A stretch of DNA of 64,000 nucleotides from Usnea hakonensis (Eukaryota; Ascomycota; Lecanoromycetes; Lecanorales; Parmeliaceae). A program made the position numbers and the translations under genes. The DNA lies in NCBI GenBank assembly GCA_013423325.1, contig BLJB01000035.1, positions 248,001-312,000 of the forward strand, written 5' to 3'. Under the pieces are notes generated by a model. That model did no database searches, had not been told where the DNA came from, and saw only the letters and a program-made list of their open reading frames with translations. Shown here in pieces: positions 34,908-44,934 of the stretch (its first letter is position 1; the number at the start of each line of letters is the position of its first letter).

Positions 34908-36913
34908 CTATTCGTTCTCGAATAGATGACGATGTAGCGCTCTAGCGGCCTTTTCAACCTCTCCTTGTCCCACAACAATGGAAAAACTGCCCTTGGCCGC
35001 CCCCTGCGAAATCATCTCGATGTTCACTTCCTCCCTGGCAATCGCATTGCAGCATCTTCCTATTAGACTAGCGTCGTTCCTGACGCACTTTAGAGTCAGC
35101 TCGATTCTTTCAGCACATATGCTTGAATTGAGCTCTGGAAATAGATCCTTTACTTTTGTGAAACGTGGTTTACAGCAACGACCGTACCAATCGGAACAAA
35201 TTACTCAGGAATGTACGTACCACATGTGCTCGCCCACAATGGATATAATCGCATACTCAGGTTCCACCGTAAACGTCTTGAAATGCAAGGACTCAAGCTC
35301 TGCGATTGTGGAAGTGAGGTTGCTGCTTGCGGGCAAAGCGACCATGACGCTTACGATGGAGGTGGTGGTGATGATAGTGGGGAGGGCGTAGCGAGCGAGG
35401 AGGCCGAAGAAGTCTTTAAAAAAGGAGGTCGGATCCGAACTCTGGTTAGAAGCGACGCTAAGAAGGGTTACATTTCGACGGATCAGAATAGCTGTGGGGT
35501 GAACAGTGCTGATGATAGCGGCCTTTTGTCGTTTTGAGCGGGCAGACTCGATTATTGTGCCGATGGCGAGCGGATCATGAATGTTGCGAAGGCAGATTCG
35601 AGCGTCTGTTTTCTGCGCACGTTTGAGGGTTAGCGGGTGCAGCAGGTGTGGAATACTGTGCAGTATTTCATGGGCTTCGGCGTAGGTGAGGCTAGGGATT
35701 GATCTGGCGGAGGGGACTTGGGTGGGCGGGGCGGTGTAGATAGTGGCAGTTGGGGTCCAGACGTTGATCTCGGAGGCTATTGAGGTGTTGGGGAGCAAGA
35801 GGGAGGCGGCGATGTTGCTGTAGCGGGGCCCGAAGGTCGAGAAGGCGCGGCCTGAGGTCATAGTTATATAGCCTGTTCTGGATTAGCTGATCCTAGGAAG
35901 AGATTGGGGACATGGGGGATTTACCTGAGACAACGGTGATGCCCATTTTGCTTCTGCGTAGACGATTGTTCATGTGTATAGCGAGCGAGTTTGGTGGCTC
36001 GTCTGCACTGGCGATGTAGGATTCATTTAGGGGGGGTGCAGCGTCGAAACTGTAGTAGTCGGCTGCCGTATTCTTTGTGATGCAAGGTCATTAGAAAGAC
36101 TAGGCTTGCGAGTAGGACCTGAGTTTGGCTGACGCACCTGGTCTTGGAGGATAGCGAGCACACACTGGCAAGCTGAGCGCGCAGCAGCGACAACGATTTG
36201 ACTGTGTGAAAAGAACGGGTCATCTTTCACAAGCTAATACACAAATAGAATAGTTAGAAACAGTGGAGATTTAGAAACGCAATCCACGCAAACGTAGACT
36301 CTTTCTGCCAATCGAGAAATGTCGCTTGCTTCTTGGGCGGAAGTTGAAGACTAGTCACCTTGCCAGCCTCGATTTCATCTTTCAACCGGCCGATGCTGTC
36401 GGTCAGCTCGTCGAGACTTACTGTTCGCACAGAGGATGACTCGAGTTCGCTGATGATACCAAAGTATCGACAAAAAACGAGATCGACGAGATCGTGGACG
36501 AGTTCCATCTTCCCACTGGTGGAAGATGCGACTCGCAGCCTTTCCCGGCAGGTTAGCTAGCGCAAAAACGACTGTTGTGACTGCTACAGGATGTAGGCTC
36601 CTGAAACTAAGGTATTGATGTCTCTTACCGCTGAAGAATGCCATCATCGAAGCAGCTTTCATCTGTACCACAGACGAGAATGATCTTCCGCGGGTCTCTG
36701 TGAGATCATGAATATCGCTTAGCCATTCAGCTCCCGTTTCTCTCAACTGTGGTGAGAGAAAAAATTGACAGGACAGATCAAAAGGAAGAGATACTGCAGA
36801 ATCGAGGTCAAGGTGGTTCTCAGGAGTCCCGGTCTTAGGCAGTCGCTTATGTCATGCACTACGACGGAATCAGACTTCTTAGAGTTACGGCTTGAACTGG
36901 ATTTAGATGCCAT
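34908..36913 (-). pseudogene. Aspartokinase-like gene, probably degenerate
   Basis: Aspartate kinase phosphorylates Asp, the first step towards Thr, Met and homoserine. On the minus strand the parts are in order: an N-terminal piece with DISDCLRPGLL, a helical part (MELVHDLVDLVF ... LTDSIGRLKDEIEAG), the run VVAAARSACQCVLAILQDQ, then GRAFSTFGPRYSNIAASLLL, TATIYTAPPTQVPSARSIPS and YAEAHEILHSIPHLLHPLTL, which is the aspartokinase substrate-site region. Two ACT-like pieces follow: VTLLSVASNQSSDP and EEVNIEMISQG, ending HLFENE at 34908. The N-terminal KFGGTS motif is not found and several exon joins near 36,300-36,700 and 35,100-35,220 do not resolve cleanly. It may be a strongly diverged multi-exon gene rather than a dead one. 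Confidence 0.5.
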
Positions 36914-37442
36914 TTCGCGGTATCCGTTATTGTATTATTTCTGTGTGAGTGCGACACTCATTTCAACGTCCTTTTGTAAGAGAGATGACACTCCCGAATG
37001 AGATATGGGTTCCTGCTTACTTCATCTGTCGACATTCTTCGCCGTTGCGCGCTTCCTTGCGGCCTGCTTTCGCTGACGGGACGCACGAGAAGCAAACGCC
37101 ACAATTAGTATCAAGCACCTAGTACGGTATGACTGGTTCTGCCAAGTCGATTCTCATGTTTGATGACATTGTTAGTTGGCTAGACATGGAAAGACCGCTC
37201 GGCTCGGCCTCGGGGCCGAATCCGATGGCTTTGGTTGACCGTACGAGAGACGGGCGAAGCTGGCCGAGCACGAGTAATCATAGTCATACTATGCTGTTGG
37301 ATTTTAGGATTCCGATACGGGTGGACTGTCCCCAACATGTCTAGTGCTTTTTGAGCCCTATTCAACTATCTCTTACGTCCACTACTCGTATCCTGTATTT
37401 TGAAAATACTGGACAAAATCCATCTTCCATTTTCCAGACACC
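36914..37442. other. Probable promoter region of the hydroxylase gene
   Basis: No convincing coding frame. It contains the CTCGGCCTCGG motif at 37203-37213 within a GC-rich palindromic patch (GCTCGGCTCGGCCTCGGGG). Confidence 0.45.
37203..37213. promoter_or_regulatory. CCGAGGCCGAG motif (reverse orientation), site 1
   Basis: CTCGGCCTCGG, the reverse complement of the 11-mer seen at 38992 and 59795. It lies 230 bp upstream of the first SUR2-like hydroxylase gene. CGG/CCG half-sites are what Zn2Cys6 factors bind, so the local regulator is a candidate partner (inference). Confidence 0.35.
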
Positions 37443-38562
37443 ATGGTCAACGACACGATCTTCGATCTCGAAAGCGGATCAGGAATACAGCAATATAGCT
37501 GGTGGCTTAATGACGGCCAGGCAGCTGCGGTCGTGCCCGTCATCACCTACTGGTCGCTGTGTGTGTTATTCGAGGCCATTGAATATTTTGGGCTTTTCAA
37601 AAAGTACAAGATTTATCCGACCGAGGAAGAGCGGAAGAAAAACATAGCCCCTAAAAGCCAGGTAATCAGATATGTTATGATCCAGCAAACCATACAGATG
37701 ATATTTGCCTTGGTCGTAACAAGCTGGGAAAATCCAGCCCCAATCCCGAACGACGCATTCGGACAGACTTTGTATTTTCGAAAGCTCTTAAAAGACTATC
37801 AGGCTCTGCCTCCCTTGGTAGACATCTTCCTGGCCTGGTGTATTCGATTGACTTACCTAGCCGTACGCCAATTTGCAGCTTTTATTGTATATGATGCCTG
37901 GTCCTACTTTGTTCATTATGTCGAGCATAACAACTCGTACCTATACCGTGAGCATTCCAGGATGAGAGGATTGCGCTCAAGACCACTATGTGTAAGCTGA
38001 TGCGAAATACAGGAAACATACATTCTGTGCACCACCACCTCTACAATCCATATTCGTGGGGCACGCTATACAATCATCCTCTAGAAGGCTTCTATCTGGA
38101 CACCTTGGGCGCCTACATTGGTAAGACAGCAGCTAGCCTATCTCACCGAGAAGCCGCCTTTTTTTTCACGCTTGCGACCGTGAAAGGAACCAGCGACCAT
38201 TGCGGATACGACCTCCCATGGGACCCGTTCAGAGTCTTTGGCTACCTTACGGGGAATGGTCTTTATTTCCACAACGTACATCACCAGTCATGGGGTCTAA
38301 AAGTGAGTCAAAAAACTCCAGTTTTAACCGCATGTGTAGCTCCTAATCAGGCTTTTCGCAGACGAACTTTGCGTTGTACTTCACATTCTGGGACCGCCTG
38401 TTTAGCACCATGTACCAAGGAACGAGGCCATTGGTTGCGAAGAATGCAATTGGAAAGGAAATGCGCGATGGAGTTGCTATTGATTACAACAACAGCCCTG
38501 TCTGGAGTGAAACACCAAGTGAGATGCCCCGACAGCGGAGAGTTAGAGATCGATCCTGGTGA
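37443..38562 (+). CDS. SUR2-like sphingoid base C4-hydroxylase, copy 1
   Basis: Membrane di-iron hydroxylase of the fatty acid hydroxylase superfamily; Sur2 hydroxylates sphinganine at C4 in the ER. Exons 37443-37947, 38013-38302 and 38362-38562, in phase, 331 residues. His boxes: HYVEH (158-162), HSVHH (172-176) and HNVHH (255-259), with DHCGYDLPWDP between the second and third boxes, all in the family order. Four or so hydrophobic segments precede the His boxes. Its middle exon is 290 nt, the same as in the second copy at 43318, and both introns fall at equivalent places, so the two are paralogues. Both are diverged from each other, which suggests different substrates or positions. The substrate is inferred from the neighbours, not shown. 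Confidence 0.85.
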
Positions 38563-39091
38563 AGTGGCCCAAAGGGAAGGATTAGATCAAGTCGGCAGAT
38601 GCTAGCGAGCAGGTTGATGTGGCGTACGCTCTCATTTGAGCATCATATTCAGTGTGTGGACAACCGTGCGAAGTCCTTTGAGGGCGGAGTCATGGATCTT
38701 CTGCCTTCCACGAGACTCCGATCTCGAAGTTTCAGCACCAGAGAACGTATTTATATAGAAGCTCCAGACTTAGACTGATGATTATGCGATACGTTGCAGT
38801 CTTCATCAGTCTCACACGTTGTCAAAAGGCCTCTAGCTCTTTACCATTTACTAAATATCAGACAATACAAAGGAGTAAAAGTCAGAGGGTTATCGCAGAC
38901 ATTCTAACCGAACGGGATAGTATGAGGAGTATTTCTTGGCCTATGCTCGTACGAGTAGGTACTGTTGTACAGGACTTCGGAGTCCCGGCTGCCGAGGCCG
39001 AGGTCCGAGCGATTTTCATATATTGAAGCACTTTGCTTTGCACCCAGCTTTTAATTTAATAGATGATTCCTCGTAATTGACGACTAAGATA
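38563..39091. other. Intergenic, probable SDR promoter
   Basis: No gene is supported. It carries the exact 11-mer CCGAGGCCGAG at 38992-39002, about 90 bp upstream of the SDR start. Confidence 0.45.
38992..39002. promoter_or_regulatory. CCGAGGCCGAG motif, site 2
   Basis: Exact 11-mer, 90 bp before the start codon of the ketosphinganine-reductase-like gene. See the finding on shared motifs. Confidence 0.35.
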
Positions 39092-40222
39092 ATGACGAGA
39101 TACGACGTGAACGGCAAGGTTCGTTACTTCTCAAATCTTATGAGACGCATCAGGGATCTAAGAAGCTCACAAAGTCGACAGCTGGTCGTTATTGCGGGCG
39201 GCTCTAAAGGTTTAGGGAAGGCCTTGGGGCTGCAGCTTGCAGCGAAAGGTGAGCAGAGATCATATTTGCTCTGGCATGCATCAAACTTAGTTGAAACTGG
39301 CGAAAGGCGCGAGTTTACTCCTTTTGGCGAGGACACAGAGCACTTTGGATGCTGCTAGGGAAGAGATATGTCAGGTGCGCAAATCGAAGAAACAGGCTGT
39401 AGACGTCATGTCGGTGGACCTTAGAATTCCAGGAGAGGTAAGCTGAAGGGAATTCATTCCGTATCAGGGCTTGTCGAGGGTTATAGAATGTGTTAACTTT
39501 GGTGTTCATAGGTAGATCTTGTCTTGAAGAATTATGGCGTCCTCCCGGATGTCCTAATATGCACCGCCGGCGGATCGCCGACCCAATGCGGCTTCCTTGC
39601 TGAAATGGAACCCGACGACATCAAGTCCTGCCTAGAACTGAACTACTACACAGCAATCTTCATCGCGCAGAGCTGCCTGAAACTCTGGCTAGCTGCCCCC
39701 AAGAGCAAAGCTTCACGACATATAATCTTCACATCCTCCACCGCCGCCTTTGTGAGTCTCCCGGGCTACATCGCGTATACTCCGACCAAGACCGCTATCC
39801 GTGCAGTAGCAGACACGCTGCGGCAGGAGTTACTCCTTTATGGCGACAAAGACGCCTACCAAGTCCACTGCTTCTTTCCAGGCACTTTCATGACAGAAAC
39901 CTTTGCTCAGGAGCAACAGAACAAGCCGGAGTTGCCAAAGATAATGGAGAAGAGCAATGCGCCATTGGATGAACTGAGGAAGAGCATGGAGAGTGCCGCG
40001 AGCGTCGCAAAAAAGTGTGTGGGAGGCCTGGAGGCTGGAGAGTTCTTTACTACGGTGGATTTTGAGGGTCAGCTGCTACTGAACAATATGCGTGGACCAA
40101 GTCCCAGGGATTATGGGGTGTATGATGTTGTTGTCGGGTGGATAGCTACTGTTGTGTGGTCTTTCGTGAGGCGCAGTTTTGATAGGCAGACCGTACGATA
40201 CGGGCGCGCACATAACATGTGA
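39092..40222 (+). CDS. 3-ketosphinganine reductase-like SDR, intact copy
   Basis: Short-chain dehydrogenase of the Tsc10/KDSR type, which reduces 3-ketosphinganine to sphinganine with NADPH. Exons end at 39248, then 39307-39437 and 39512-40222. The nucleotide motif is VVIAGGSKGLGKALG; the catalytic set is IIFTSSTAAF then GYIAYTPTK (Tyr and Lys). The C-terminus has LLLNNMRGPSP and a hydrophobic segment (about 20 residues) that may anchor it to the ER. The segment 39119-39181 is 63 nt, starts GT, ends AG and removes nothing conserved, so it is probably a further intron whose retention keeps the frame; with it removed YDVNGK runs straight into VVIAGGSKG, as in the family. It sits between the hydroxylase and the synthase genes, as expected for one pathway. 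Confidence 0.85.
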
Positions 40223-40984
40223 AGAGGGTACGAATCTGTCACGTCCCCACCCGTTAATTTTTGAAGGAAAGCCATTTCTAATACTCTCAAGATTGCATAA
40301 TCCAGAGCGGCAAGATCCAGACTTGCCGTTCCTACATATCGTGTTGGTTGTGTGTATTACATAAAATCCTTCGAATGCGACGAGAAAAAATCTACGAGGA
40401 GAAAGAAGCAGGCAGCATACCACCTGAATATATCACACTCGTGCTGATAATCTTGACTTTATTGTGATGCTTGCTGTGCGCCCCCCTTACCAGCCCCCGG
40501 CCAAGCTGTGGCAATCAAAGTTGAGTTGGCCAATACTAGTACCGTGAGTATCACCAGGCTTGCCGCCTGGCCACAAAAGCACCCGCAACGATCGGCGAGG
40601 TAAGACTAATCCAGATTTTTTCGTCTTGCATATGATGTAGTTAGCTCACTGCTGTCTTATGAGAAGCCATCTCTAACTATCCCGTGACAGGTGCTCGGAC
40701 ATCTCACCTTATCTGATACCTAGTATCTCATGAACCGGCAACTTCGGGTCTGTAAATATTATAATCTTCTTTACGTTACATAACGTCATCGTGACTCATC
40801 TAAGCTAAGTCAACGCGTTCTATAATAATCTGATCGAACTTGATGCGATCGATCTATGGAGTACAATCATGAGAGGACCAAAGGAGTCATTCATAGAGAG
40901 AGGAACAGGCCGAAAAAGAAAGTAACCTCCTGCCACTTTGAGTTGGCCAACAAACATCGAAAAGTCATCGTTCTGCCGCCACGT
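40223..40984. other. Convergent intergenic region
   Basis: 3' flanks of the SDR (+) and the synthase (-). Frames that extend into this region from the synthase are antisense to it. AT-rich around 40,760-40,850. Nothing is supported. Confidence 0.45.
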
Positions 40985-42841
40985 TCAGGACGTCTCCGCA
41001 CCACACTTGATCTCGACAGGAATCGCATGAGCCATGGCTGTCATCGCGGCCTTCTCTTCGTCTATGACTTCCAGATCACTCGTGAATACTGTCACACCGT
41101 CCTTATTGCCATGAGCCCCCTCAATAGTAGCACCCACCGTCTCTCCAAGAGTAGCCCCGGTCATGACACCGTGCATATCACTTTGCGCCACATCCTCAGA
41201 ATGACCATTCGGGTGGCCGTTTTCGAGACCGTTGACAGCCCCTTTTACCTCCATCTCATCCTTCTTCAATCCCTTAATCTTACCAAAATCCTCCCAAGTA
41301 TCTGCAAAGCCAGCCTCGACACCAGCAATGCCATCGCCCTTGAAGCGCTCCTCAAGCCACTCACCAAGAACCTTGACCACGCATTCGACATCGGCTTCAG
41401 TATTTCCCACATGGAACACCAAACGCACACGCTTGGCATTTTTAGGTACCGTTGGGTAGGCGACGGGATAAGCCGTGACTTTGTTGATGAGGAGGCCGAT
41501 TGAGAGAGCGTCGCTAGCAGGTGACCAGAGGGGGACGATGTGTGACATTAGGGGTTTCTTCTCGAAGCCCTCGGCGACGGGGATGGTGAGATATCCAGTT
41601 TCTTTGGCGCGCTGGTAGTGCGGGAGACTGCGGACTTTGACGCAGAAGAGGCGGACGAGCCATTGGATGCGTTGTTGAAACTATTCATAGGTTTTTAGCG
41701 TGTTTCTGAACGACATTTGGACATTGCTAGCAATCAAATGAACGAAGTCGGGTGGTGAACAATTTACCTCAACCAACTTATCAGACTCCAGAAGATCGTA
41801 TGCGCATTTGACAGCAGCCATTGTGGAAAACGCCGGCGCAGCTGTGTACATGAAGCTTCGAGAAAAGTTGATGAGATAATTCCTGACGGTGCTGCTGCAC
41901 AGAATAACACCTGAAACCCAAACCTGATCAGCAAAGTGCAAGATGAAGTATGGTAAAATGGACGTATACTAAGCCGGGGAAGGATACGGTGAGGGCATAC
42001 CTCCATAGGAAGCCAAAGCTTTACTGAAGGTGTGAACCCTTATTGCAATCTCCTTGTGAAGGCCCAACATGCCCACGAGCCCGCATCCCTGGTGACCCAG
42101 CAAGCCGGTAGCATGAGCCTCATCAACGATGAAATTGGCATTTCCACGGGGATAAACTTCCTTGGCGATCTGCACCATTTCCGTGAGCGGGGTGATGTCG
42201 CCATCCATGCTGTAAATGGCTTCGACTGAGATAAAGAGATTGCTCTTGCAGTCTTTCAAACTGGGGAAATCGTCGCGAAGCTTCAACAACTTCTCCTTGA
42301 ATTCACCGAGGTCATTATGAGCGAAGCGAAACAAGTTCCTGCACTTCGAAGAGGCCATGCCGTCATGGATGCTAGCGTGTACGAGTTCGTCGTGAAGAAT
42401 CACATCGTCCTTGGCGGGAACGGTGGTGAAGATGGCCACGTTGGCTTCGCACCCGGAGTTGAGGATCATGGCACCTTCAGCTTGATGGAAGTGCGCTATC
42501 CGTTGCTCGAGTTCCTCCGTGTAGGGATGGGATCCATCGAGGAGTCGTGATCCACCGCTTCCGAGCTGGACGCCGGGATACTTGGCCATCTCTGCGTCCC
42601 ATGCTTTGCGCAGCAGACCCGACGAGGAAAAGGACAGGACGTCATTGGAAGAGAAGTCTCTGGAGCCCGGAATCCTGAATCTTGTACTCAGGGCTTTGAA
42701 TTGCTTTCGCCGTTCATCGAGTTTCGACTCGAGTTGATAGTGTAGAGGAGATTCGTTTTTGACTAAATGAGCTCTGAGGTTTTGGTTTCTCATTACCTCC
42801 TCCAGCAATTCCTCGCCGGTATTATACGGTGCGATCGTCAT
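40985..42841 (-). CDS. PLP-dependent alpha-oxoamine synthase (BioF/SPT superfamily)
   Basis: Enzyme that condenses an acyl thioester with an amino acid and releases CO2; relatives are serine palmitoyltransferase, FUM8-type synthases and BioF. Exons 42841-42001, 41910-41768 and 41680-40985 (559 residues); the first join is ALASYGG to VILCSSTVRNYL. Marks: GSGGSRLLDGSHPYTEELEQ, NSGCEANVAIF, DELVHASIHDG, FAHNDLGEF, VEAIYSMDGD, VDEAHATGLLG, and the PLP Lys in HTFSKALASYG (about Lys274). The wording is closer to fungal BioF-like synthases than to Lcb2, and no N-terminal membrane segment is seen, unlike the broken copy at 51-52 kb. The last 110 or so residues form an unusual extension rich in Gly, Glu and Asn. 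The start was chosen at 42841; an in-frame Met at 42958 lies in a tandem duplication and is less likely. Confidence 0.88.
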
Positions 42842-43317
42842 TTTACGGGATGATGCAAATGAATAAGGTTTGCTGTCTGAAGGTGTGACGGAAGCAGAAT
42901 CCAGGGCAAAACTTATAAGGCTGCAGCAAGGGTATGCAGGAAGCAAAATCCAGGGCAAAACTTATTTATAAGGCTGCAGCAAGGGTATGCAGGAAGCACG
43001 ATATGTGATGCAAGATTGGAAGATAAAGCGACATCTGTAGACAAGATGTAGTCTACCGATCTCGACAACGCAGATAGTAGGCTACCTCCGAGACGTGCAG
43101 ATAGTCCCGGAAACTCGGGGGCTTCGGCTTCGTCTTCGGCCTCGCGGTCCGTGCCCACGGTATCCCTCGGGGGCATCATAGTCCCTTGGAATCCCTTGGA
43201 ATCTATCCGAGATACACGTCTATCCATCCAGGGCTCATCATCGCCTTATATGACTTCATCATCTGCGAACTTGTTCGCCAATTGTTTGCGACACACCATG
43301 CGTGAGTATCTTCAATC
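42842..43317. promoter_or_regulatory. Divergent promoter between synthase and second hydroxylase
   Basis: 476 bp between the synthase (-) and the hydroxylase (+). It contains a tandem duplication (42891-42992) on the synthase side and a GC-rich patch with TCGGCCTCG at 43136-43144, the core of the motif found exactly at 37203, 38992 and 59795. The divergent layout suggests co-expression. Confidence 0.55.
42891..42992. repeat. Imperfect tandem duplication, about 49 and 53 bp
   Basis: Two adjacent copies that both begin GAAGCA and end AAGGGTATGCAG (42891-42939 and 42940-42992). They differ by one substitution and by a four-base insertion (TTTA) in the second. It lies just upstream of the synthase start. 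Confidence 0.85.
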
Positions 43318-44601
43318 ATGGGACTCTTCGATAGCGGAATCACGTTTTCTCTTCTACCCTTCCGGGCCTTGACAGATTCTGAGGTTGCGACGATCGCGCC
43401 ACCTCTGGTTTTCTGGGTGGATTCTCTGGTCTTCTATGCTTTCGATGAACTGAAGCTCTTCCAGAAATACAAACTCATTCCTGAAGAGGAGGCGCAGAAG
43501 CGGAATATCGCATCCAAGTACGAAGTGGTCAAATCTGTGCTAATACAGCATGCGATACAAATGTCGTTGGGATTACTTGCGCTTCGGTGGGAACCAAAGG
43601 AGCCACCACTCGACGATCCTCTGGGCCTTACTGCGTGGTTGCTGCAGTGGCTCATTTATGACAACCCGGCAGCGCAGCACAGTCCGATAATCTCGGGTGT
43701 CTTTTATTTCGCGATTCTTTTCGCACGTCAAGTGGTAGCGTTCATAGTGTATGATACTTGGCAGTACTGGGTTCATTGGTTTGGGCACGTCAACACCTGG
43801 GCTTATCGTAAGTGGCGTTCTCCTATTTGTAGGAACATTTCTCGCCACACGGCCCTGCATCCTCGAAAATAGCCTTGGGAGGTTCGACGGCAAATTTTCG
43901 AAAGACTAGTCCAGGAGAGTTTCATGTCACTAATGTTATTGGCATCTAGGCAATGTTCACTCAAGGCATCACCGACTGTACGTACCTTACGCATTCGGGG
44001 CGCTGTACAGCCACCCACTAGAAGGGTTCTTCCTCGACACTTTAGGAGGTTGGGTCTCGTACCAACTTCTGGGTCTGACTCATCGTGAGAGGACAGTATT
44101 CTTTACAGTTTCGACCCTGAAGACCGTCGACGATCATTGCGGCTACCAATTTCCATGGGATCCAATCATCTGGTTGGGGAAGATAACTGGTAGCGAGATT
44201 GTCTATCACACTATCCATCATCAGCCGTGGGGTATTAAGGTGAGTGCTACGTGGCAGCTTGACTAGGCTTCATGACAACGTCTGACGAAAATCGCTAGAC
44301 GAATTATGGTCTCTTTTTCACTTTCTGGGACAATTGGATGAATACGAGATATCGTGGCACCAGACGAGTGGACGAGGTAAAACCCAAAGTGGAAAGGACA
44401 GCTCCCTTACCAGACCGGAAAGCCCTACCTAACGGTGCACCAATAAAATCAAATGAGGGACCGGTGCCAACCGAGTCCATCAATGATGGCAAGACTGTCC
44501 CAGGTGACTTGATCGGCAATGGAGGCGTGAGCACAGGCTTAAGTAAAATGATATTCGGGTCAAACATGATGCTTTCAGCGAAAGGAAGAGATATGATATA
44601 A
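43318..44601 (+). CDS. SUR2-like sphingoid base C4-hydroxylase, copy 2
   Basis: Second di-iron membrane hydroxylase of the Sur2 group. Exons 43318-43807, 43950-44239 and 44299-44601, in phase, 360 residues. His boxes: HWFGH (153-157), HSRHH (167-171) and HTIHH (250-254), with TVDDHCGYQFPWDP before the last box and TNYGLFFTFWDNWM after it. RNVHSRHHRLYVPYAFGALY is closer to canonical Sur2 wording than copy 1. The middle exon (290 nt) and intron positions match copy 1, which shows common origin. The C-terminal 80 residues are polar, unlike copy 1. It shares a promoter region with the synthase gene. Function as a sphingoid C4 hydroxylase is inferred from family and setting. Confidence 0.87.
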
Positions 44602-44934
44602 CGAAGCGACGTTCTGCTGACGCATCAGATGAGAGAGTGTATGATTCAGGTCTACCCATTGCTTTCAGTGTTTCCGTGTCGGCACGCTTGCATTGAATAG
44701 CATTCATTGGTGATCAGATTGACTAGATAAAGGAGGGCAATAGTAACGAATGAATTGGCAGCAGTGTTTTCTATGTGAAACGCCAGTCTCGAGAAATCTG
44801 TGGGGCTCCAAACGTGCGTTCACATGAGATTGCTTGTATCCACAGCATACCCCATAGGATACCAAGAGTCTAGAGATCGTACCGAAGCGAGATCCTGCGG
44901 TGTCATGTTGCCGCTGCCATTGTTGAACATGCTC
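44602..44934. other. Convergent intergenic region
   Basis: 3' flanks of hydroxylase copy 2 (+) and the transcription factor (-). No gene is supported. Confidence 0.5.

Noticed and set aside
34658..34978. Minus-strand frame of 106 codons
   Set aside because: It overlaps the aspartokinase 3' end in another frame; the EEVNIEMISQG...HLFENE reading explains the region better.
40856..41503. 215-codon plus-strand frame
   Set aside because: Antisense to the conserved C-terminal exon of the oxoamine synthase.
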